NCBI GenBank assembly: GCA_044337585.1
Contig: JBIINH010000089.1
Coordinates: forward strand, 1 to 8,925
DNA from: CAYSBE01 sp044337585
Lineage (GTDB): Bacteria; Bacteroidota; Bacteroidia; UKL13-3
Direction of reading: 5' to 3'
Length of the DNA: 8,925 nt
Shown here: positions 6,310-8,925 of the stretch, piece after piece
How positions within the stretch are numbered: the first letter of the stretch is position 1
Layout: each line of letters starts with the position of its first letter
The notes under the pieces: generated by a model
What the model saw: only the letters and a program-made list of their open reading frames with translations
What the model was told of the DNA's origin: nothing
Database searches by the model: none
Position numbers and translations under genes: made by a program

Positions 6310-6578
6310 CGTTTACTGATTTTATTCAGGCTGATTTGCTTTTGGCGGCTGCATTTAAAACGACTTACCTCATCAAGCCGTTTCATTTGATGTTTCATTG
6401 ATATGCCCTGATTTACCCGTTTGCGCCAAAGCCGCCAGCTTGAGGCTTTGAGTTCCCTTCGCATCAATTCAATCACATCTTTTTCGCTCAGGCCAAACTG
6501 AAACCGAATGGCTTCAAATGGAGTACGGTCTTCCCAAGCCATTTCAATGATACGGTCAGTTTGTTCAAGTGTGAGCAT
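6306..6578 (-). CDS. DUF2805 / TIGR03643 family protein
   Basis: The 90-residue protein (from ATG 6578-6576) matches the TIGR03643/DUF2805 family, described from memory as about 90 residues, rich in conserved Trp and Met and frequent in marine bacteria. Recognisable features are MAWEDRTPFEAIRFQFGLSE (13-32), VIELMRRELK (35-44) and SSWRLWRKRV (46-55), with a basic tail (71-90). The first 45 residues read like a trihelical helix-turn-helix (TPFEAIRFQFGLSEKDVIELM), so DNA or RNA binding is possible but unproven. An in-frame Met at 6623 would add 15 residues (MLIYKTTTKIPCFHH) and come within 12 bases of the divergent ppx start. The shorter start is preferred because it gives the family length and N-terminus. 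It is the first gene of the minus-strand run and its stop overlaps the DUF2256 start. Confidence 0.85.
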   Translation of the reverse strand: MLTLEQTDRIIEMAWEDRTPFEAIRFQFGLSEKDVIELMRRELKASSWRLWRKRVNQGISMKHQMKRLDEVSRFKCSRQKQISLNKISKR

Positions 6579-6635
6579 ATGATGAAAACACGGAATTTTT
6601 GTGGTTGTTTTGTAAATCAACAATTTAATTGACTG
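6579..6635. promoter_or_regulatory. Divergent intergenic region, presumed promoters
   Basis: This 57-base A/T-rich gap separates the DUF2805-to-dtd run (leftward) from ppx (rightward), so promoters for both should lie here or just inside the flanking genes. I found no convincing Bacteroidota promoter (TAnnTTTG at -7 with TTG near -33) on either strand. AATTTTTG at 6594-6601 on the plus strand is one mismatch from the -7 consensus but has no well-spaced -33 partner. The assignment rests on gene layout alone. Confidence 0.4.
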
Positions 6636-7544
6636 ATGAAGGCCGTAATTGACTTAGGAACCAATACTTTTCATTTGCTTATTGCAGATGTAAGTGGAAG
6701 CAATATTACCGTATATGAAAAAATACAATTGCCTGTTAAAATTGGGAGGGGAGGTGTGCACAAGAACAGGCTGACTGATGATGCCATACAACGTGCATTT
6801 TATGCATTAGATCAGTTCACAAAGATAATTGACAACCACAAACCAGATGAAATTACCGTAGTGGGTACGGCTGCTATTCGTGATGCTGTGAACGGTCCTG
6901 ATTTTATGCAGGAAGTTAAAAAACGATTCGGATTCTCAATTAAGGCCATCTCGGGTGATGATGAAGCCCGGCTTATTTACAAAGGTGTATTGGCTGCGTT
7001 ACCGGGAAATCTTAAATCTTACCTGGTAATGGATATCGGTGGCGGCAGTGTAGAGTTTGTAATTGTTCAAAACGAACAACCTCAATGGATGCAAAGTTTC
7101 AGAGCAGGTGCATCCAGACTTATACAACACTTTCACATTAGCGACCCGATTACAATAAGCGAAATACAAATACTGGAAAAACATTTCGCTGAATTTTTTG
7201 AGCCCCTTATTGATGCCTTTCGCCTCTATCAACCAACCGTATTGGTTGGTTCTGCTGGTTCGTTTGAAACCATTGCCGAAGTATTGGTGAAGGACTTTGA
7301 AGAAGAAATTATACAGCTAACTTCGCATGCACAAGAAGTGCAGCCTGATCAATTTATGCGGTGTGCCGAGCTGCTTATCCACTCCACCTTTTTGCAGCGA
7401 CAGCAATTGCAGGGATTGGCTACTTTCAGAATAGAAATGATAGTGGTAGCTATGCTGATGACCAAGTGGGTGATGAAAAATTGTAACTTGCAAAGACTCA
7501 TCGTTTCGCAATATTCGTTAAAAGAAGGATTGTTGTTTTCGTAA
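6636..7544 (+). CDS. ppx: Ppx/GppA family phosphatase (short form)
   Basis: Members of this family hydrolyse inorganic polyphosphate (exopolyphosphatase) or pppGpp to ppGpp, or both, in the cytoplasm. The 302-residue protein has the actin-like ASKHA fold signatures: phosphate-1 loop DLGTNTFHLL (6-15), GTAAIRDAVN (77-86), the catalytic region ISGDDEARLIY (105-115), phosphate-2 loop MDIGGGSVEF (132-141) and the nucleotide-side motif VGSAGSFETI (204-213). It stops there and lacks the C-terminal HD-like domains of the roughly 500-residue E. coli PPX and GppA, matching the short class found in many bacteria. Which substrate it prefers cannot be read from the sequence. The start MKAVIDLGTN is the only sensible one. 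It is transcribed divergently from the DUF2805 gene and converges on maf with a 29-base gap that holds no clear terminator. Confidence 0.92.
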   Translation: MKAVIDLGTNTFHLLIADVSGSNITVYEKIQLPVKIGRGGVHKNRLTDDAIQRAFYALDQFTKIIDNHKPDEITVVGTAAIRDAVNGPDFMQEVKKRFGFSIKAISGDDEARLIYKGVLAALPGNLKSYLVMDIGGGSVEFVIVQNEQPQWMQSFRAGASRLIQHFHISDPITISEIQILEKHFAEFFEPLIDAFRLYQPTVLVGSAGSFETIAEVLVKDFEEEIIQLTSHAQEVQPDQFMRCAELLIHSTFLQRQQLQGLATFRIEMIVVAMLMTKWVMKNCNLQRLIVSQYSLKEGLLFS

Positions 7545-7573
7545 CATTTTCACCTCCTGATGGTCAGTAAGTC

Positions 7574-8152
7574 TCACCAGAATGATTGTAATTGCTGATA
7601 CACCTTGCCCACGGGCAATCCCATTACATTGTAAAAGCAACCGTTAATTTTCTCAACTGCTGTATAGCCGAACCAATCTTGTATGCCATAGCTGCCCGCT
7701 TTGTCAAACGGTTTGTAGTTGTTGATATAGTGCCAAATGGCATCATCAGATAATGCGCGACAGGTTACATCTGTTTTGTCGTAAAACGTAACAGTATTGT
7801 TTGCTGATTTTAGGCACACACCGGTATATACCTGATGCGTGGCACCGCAAATGGTTTTAAGCATGCGAAAACTGTCTGCTTCATTTTTGGGTTTATTCAA
7901 CACAGTATTGTCAATCCACACGATAGTGTCAGCTGTAAGGAGTACTTCATTTTCCTTCAAGGTATGCGGATAGGCATCTGCTTTTTTTTGTGCCAGGTAC
8001 AAGGCAATATCATGTGCCTGCAAATGAGTGGGAAATGATTCATCTACCTCATAAGCCTGAATGGTAAACGACAATTCGAGTCCTTTGATGAGGTCTTGTC
8101 TGCGTGGCGATTTAGAAGCGAGGATGAGGTAGAGGTTATTTGAATGTATCAT
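7574..8152 (-). CDS. maf: Maf nucleoside triphosphate pyrophosphatase (YhdE type)
   Basis: Maf proteins cleave nucleoside triphosphates to the monophosphate and pyrophosphate. The YhdE-type subgroup prefers dTTP, UTP and modified pyrimidine nucleotides, and so helps clean the nucleotide pool; the family is also linked to septum inhibition. The 192-residue protein shows the N-terminal loop LASKSPRR (11-18), E39 in VDES, the catalytic stretch TADTIVWID (73-81, D75), NKP (86-88), CGATHQVYTGV (102-112), FDKAGSYGIQ (149-158) and the closing NGCFYNVMGLP (170-180). The KAGSYGIQ segment favours the dTTP/UTP class over the 7-methyl-GTP class. It lies 31 bases downstream of the dehydrogenase gene and probably shares its transcript. 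Confidence 0.94.
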   Translation of the reverse strand: MIHSNNLYLILASKSPRRQDLIKGLELSFTIQAYEVDESFPTHLQAHDIALYLAQKKADAYPHTLKENEVLLTADTIVWIDNTVLNKPKNEADSFRMLKTICGATHQVYTGVCLKSANNTVTFYDKTDVTCRALSDDAIWHYINNYKPFDKAGSYGIQDWFGYTAVEKINGCFYNVMGLPVGKVYQQLQSFW

Positions 8153-8183
8153 TTAAATGTACAGCGTTTTTAAAAGATAAAAT

Positions 8184-8925
8184 TTAGAAATCTATTCCCA
8201 ACTCACTTCCCAGTTTTTTTAAATCCTCAACCACCAATTCATTTAACGTAATGCCCGATTGCAAACGTTGGTCTCTAGTTTCAAATTCGGGTTCACCAGG
8301 AATGATAACAGGTACGTTTTCGTCAATGCGTTGTGCATTTTTAAATGCATCAATCCATTGGTCCATATCTTTTTTAAATGCATGGGCATCGCGAAAGGCA
8401 TCAATGCGCATGGCACCCACAAAATGACCAATACCTTTTCCGGGCTGGTCTTCGCGCGGGTTTAAGAAAGCTACAAATGGTGGCACCCACGGACCATAAT
8501 TGGCACCCGAAAGCACGCCACTCATAATATCAACGAGGGCACTTAAAGCAAAACCTTTATGTCCGGCTTGAGTATCACCGCTGCCTAAGGGAAGTAAAAT
8601 TCCACCCTCTTTCAGCGCATTGGGGTCATCGGTATCTTGGCCTTGCTTATCTTGCAACCAGCCGAGTGGTACTTTTTTATTTTTACGTTGTGCAATTTCC
8701 AGTTTGCCATTGGCGGCAGTGGATGTAGCGAGATCAATCACCACGGGTGCATGTTTACCTGCAGGTATGGCATAGCAAATCGGGTTGGTGCCAAGCATAC
8801 GTTGCTTGGAATGGGTAGGTGCTACCAGCGGACTCGCGTTGGTAAGCGCTATGCCAATCATATCTTCGGGCAAAGCCATCATGGCGTGGTAAGCTGCAAT
8901 GCCAAAATGATTTGAATGCTGAATG
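8184..8925 (-). CDS. Malate/L-lactate dehydrogenase, Ldh_2 family (3' part)
   Basis: This is the C-terminal 246 residues of an NAD(P)-dependent 2-hydroxyacid dehydrogenase of the Ldh_2 (malate/lactate/ureidoglycolate) family, which has a non-Rossmann cofactor fold. The frame stays open to the right edge, so the gene continues outside the window. A Met codon at 8882-8880 is internal: the residues before it (SNHFGIAAYHAM) are family-conserved. Other motifs, numbered in the fragment, are GTNP (45-48), IDLATSTAANGK (63-74), GW followed by a D-rich DP segment (88-101), AGHKGFALSALVDIMSGVLSGA (start and end, 120-141) and GHFVGAMRID (166-175). The catalytic His near the true N-terminus is not in view. 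The exact substrate (malate, lactate or a sugar-derived 2-keto acid) cannot be told. maf follows 31 bases after the stop. Confidence 0.93.
   Translation of the reverse strand, partial: IQHSNHFGIAAYHAMMALPEDMIGIALTNASPLVAPTHSKQRMLGTNPICYAIPAGKHAPVVIDLATSTAANGKLEIAQRKNKKVPLGWLQDKQGQDTDDPNALKEGGILLPLGSGDTQAGHKGFALSALVDIMSGVLSGANYGPWVPPFVAFLNPREDQPGKGIGHFVGAMRIDAFRDAHAFKKDMDQWIDAFKNAQRIDENVPVIIPGEPEFETRDQRLQSGITLNELVVEDLKKLGSELGIDF

Noticed and set aside
6062..6390. Two plus-strand open frames rich in Phe, Cys and Leu opposite DUF429, DUF2256 and DUF2805.
   Set aside because: They are antisense to three genes with recognisable family motifs, and their composition mirrors the Lys/Glu-rich coding strand.
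6541..6640. A Bacteroidota-type promoter for ppx (AATTTTTG at 6594-6601 with TTTG at 6560-6563).
   Set aside because: The -7 element has a mismatch and the gap between the two elements is 30 bases, well above the usual 19-20 or so.
7545..7573. A possible shared terminator between convergent ppx and maf (CTGA-TGG-TCAG).
   Set aside because: The stem has only four pairs and no T-run follows on either strand.
8184..8882. Treating the Met at 8882 as the start of a complete 232-residue dehydrogenase.
   Set aside because: Conserved Ldh_2 residues (SNHFGIAAYHA) continue in frame upstream to the window edge, so the gene is cut by the window.

Overview
The window comes from a member of the Bacteroidota. 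The clearest sign is the gldK-gldL-gldM-gldN block, the core of the type IX secretion system (T9SS), which is confined to this phylum. AT-rich sequence, A/T-rich leaders without Shine-Dalgarno sites and DUF2805/DUF2256 family genes also fit; from memory these two families are common in marine and aquatic bacteria. I cannot name a genus. Every gene looks intact except the two cut by the window edges, and I see no insertion sequence, CRISPR array, tRNA or rRNA.

Region 1 (1-3814, plus strand) is the T9SS core operon: the 3' end of gldK, then complete gldL, gldM and gldN, closed by a strong intrinsic terminator. GldK and GldN form the periplasmic ring under the outer membrane. GldL and GldM form the inner-membrane, proton-driven motor that spans the periplasm and powers secretion and, where present, gliding.

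Region 2 (3812-6578, minus strand) is a compact six-gene run, in transcription order: DUF2805 (TIGR03643) protein, a 45-residue DUF2256 zinc-ribbon protein, a DUF429 RNase-H-like protein, the fluoride channel crcB, the ribosome-assembly GTPase rsgA and the D-aminoacyl-tRNA deacylase dtd. Three junctions are 4-base ATGA stop/start overlaps and the other two gaps are 5 and 26 bases, so it is very probably one transcript. The first three genes have no known function. Their linkage to each other and to translation-related genes is the most interesting lead in the window.

Region 3 (6636-8925) has a short Ppx/GppA-type phosphatase gene on the plus strand, divergent from region 2 across a 57-base gap. 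It converges on a minus-strand pair: a Ldh_2-family malate/lactate dehydrogenase gene, cut by the right edge, followed by maf, a nucleotide pyrophosphatase gene. These are housekeeping functions of nucleotide, polyphosphate and central carbon metabolism.

No complete unknown defence or mobile system is visible. The items worth a second look are the DUF2805-DUF2256-DUF429 trio, a canonical EF-hand-like calcium loop inside GldM, and a three-fold repeat in the cytoplasmic tail of GldL.
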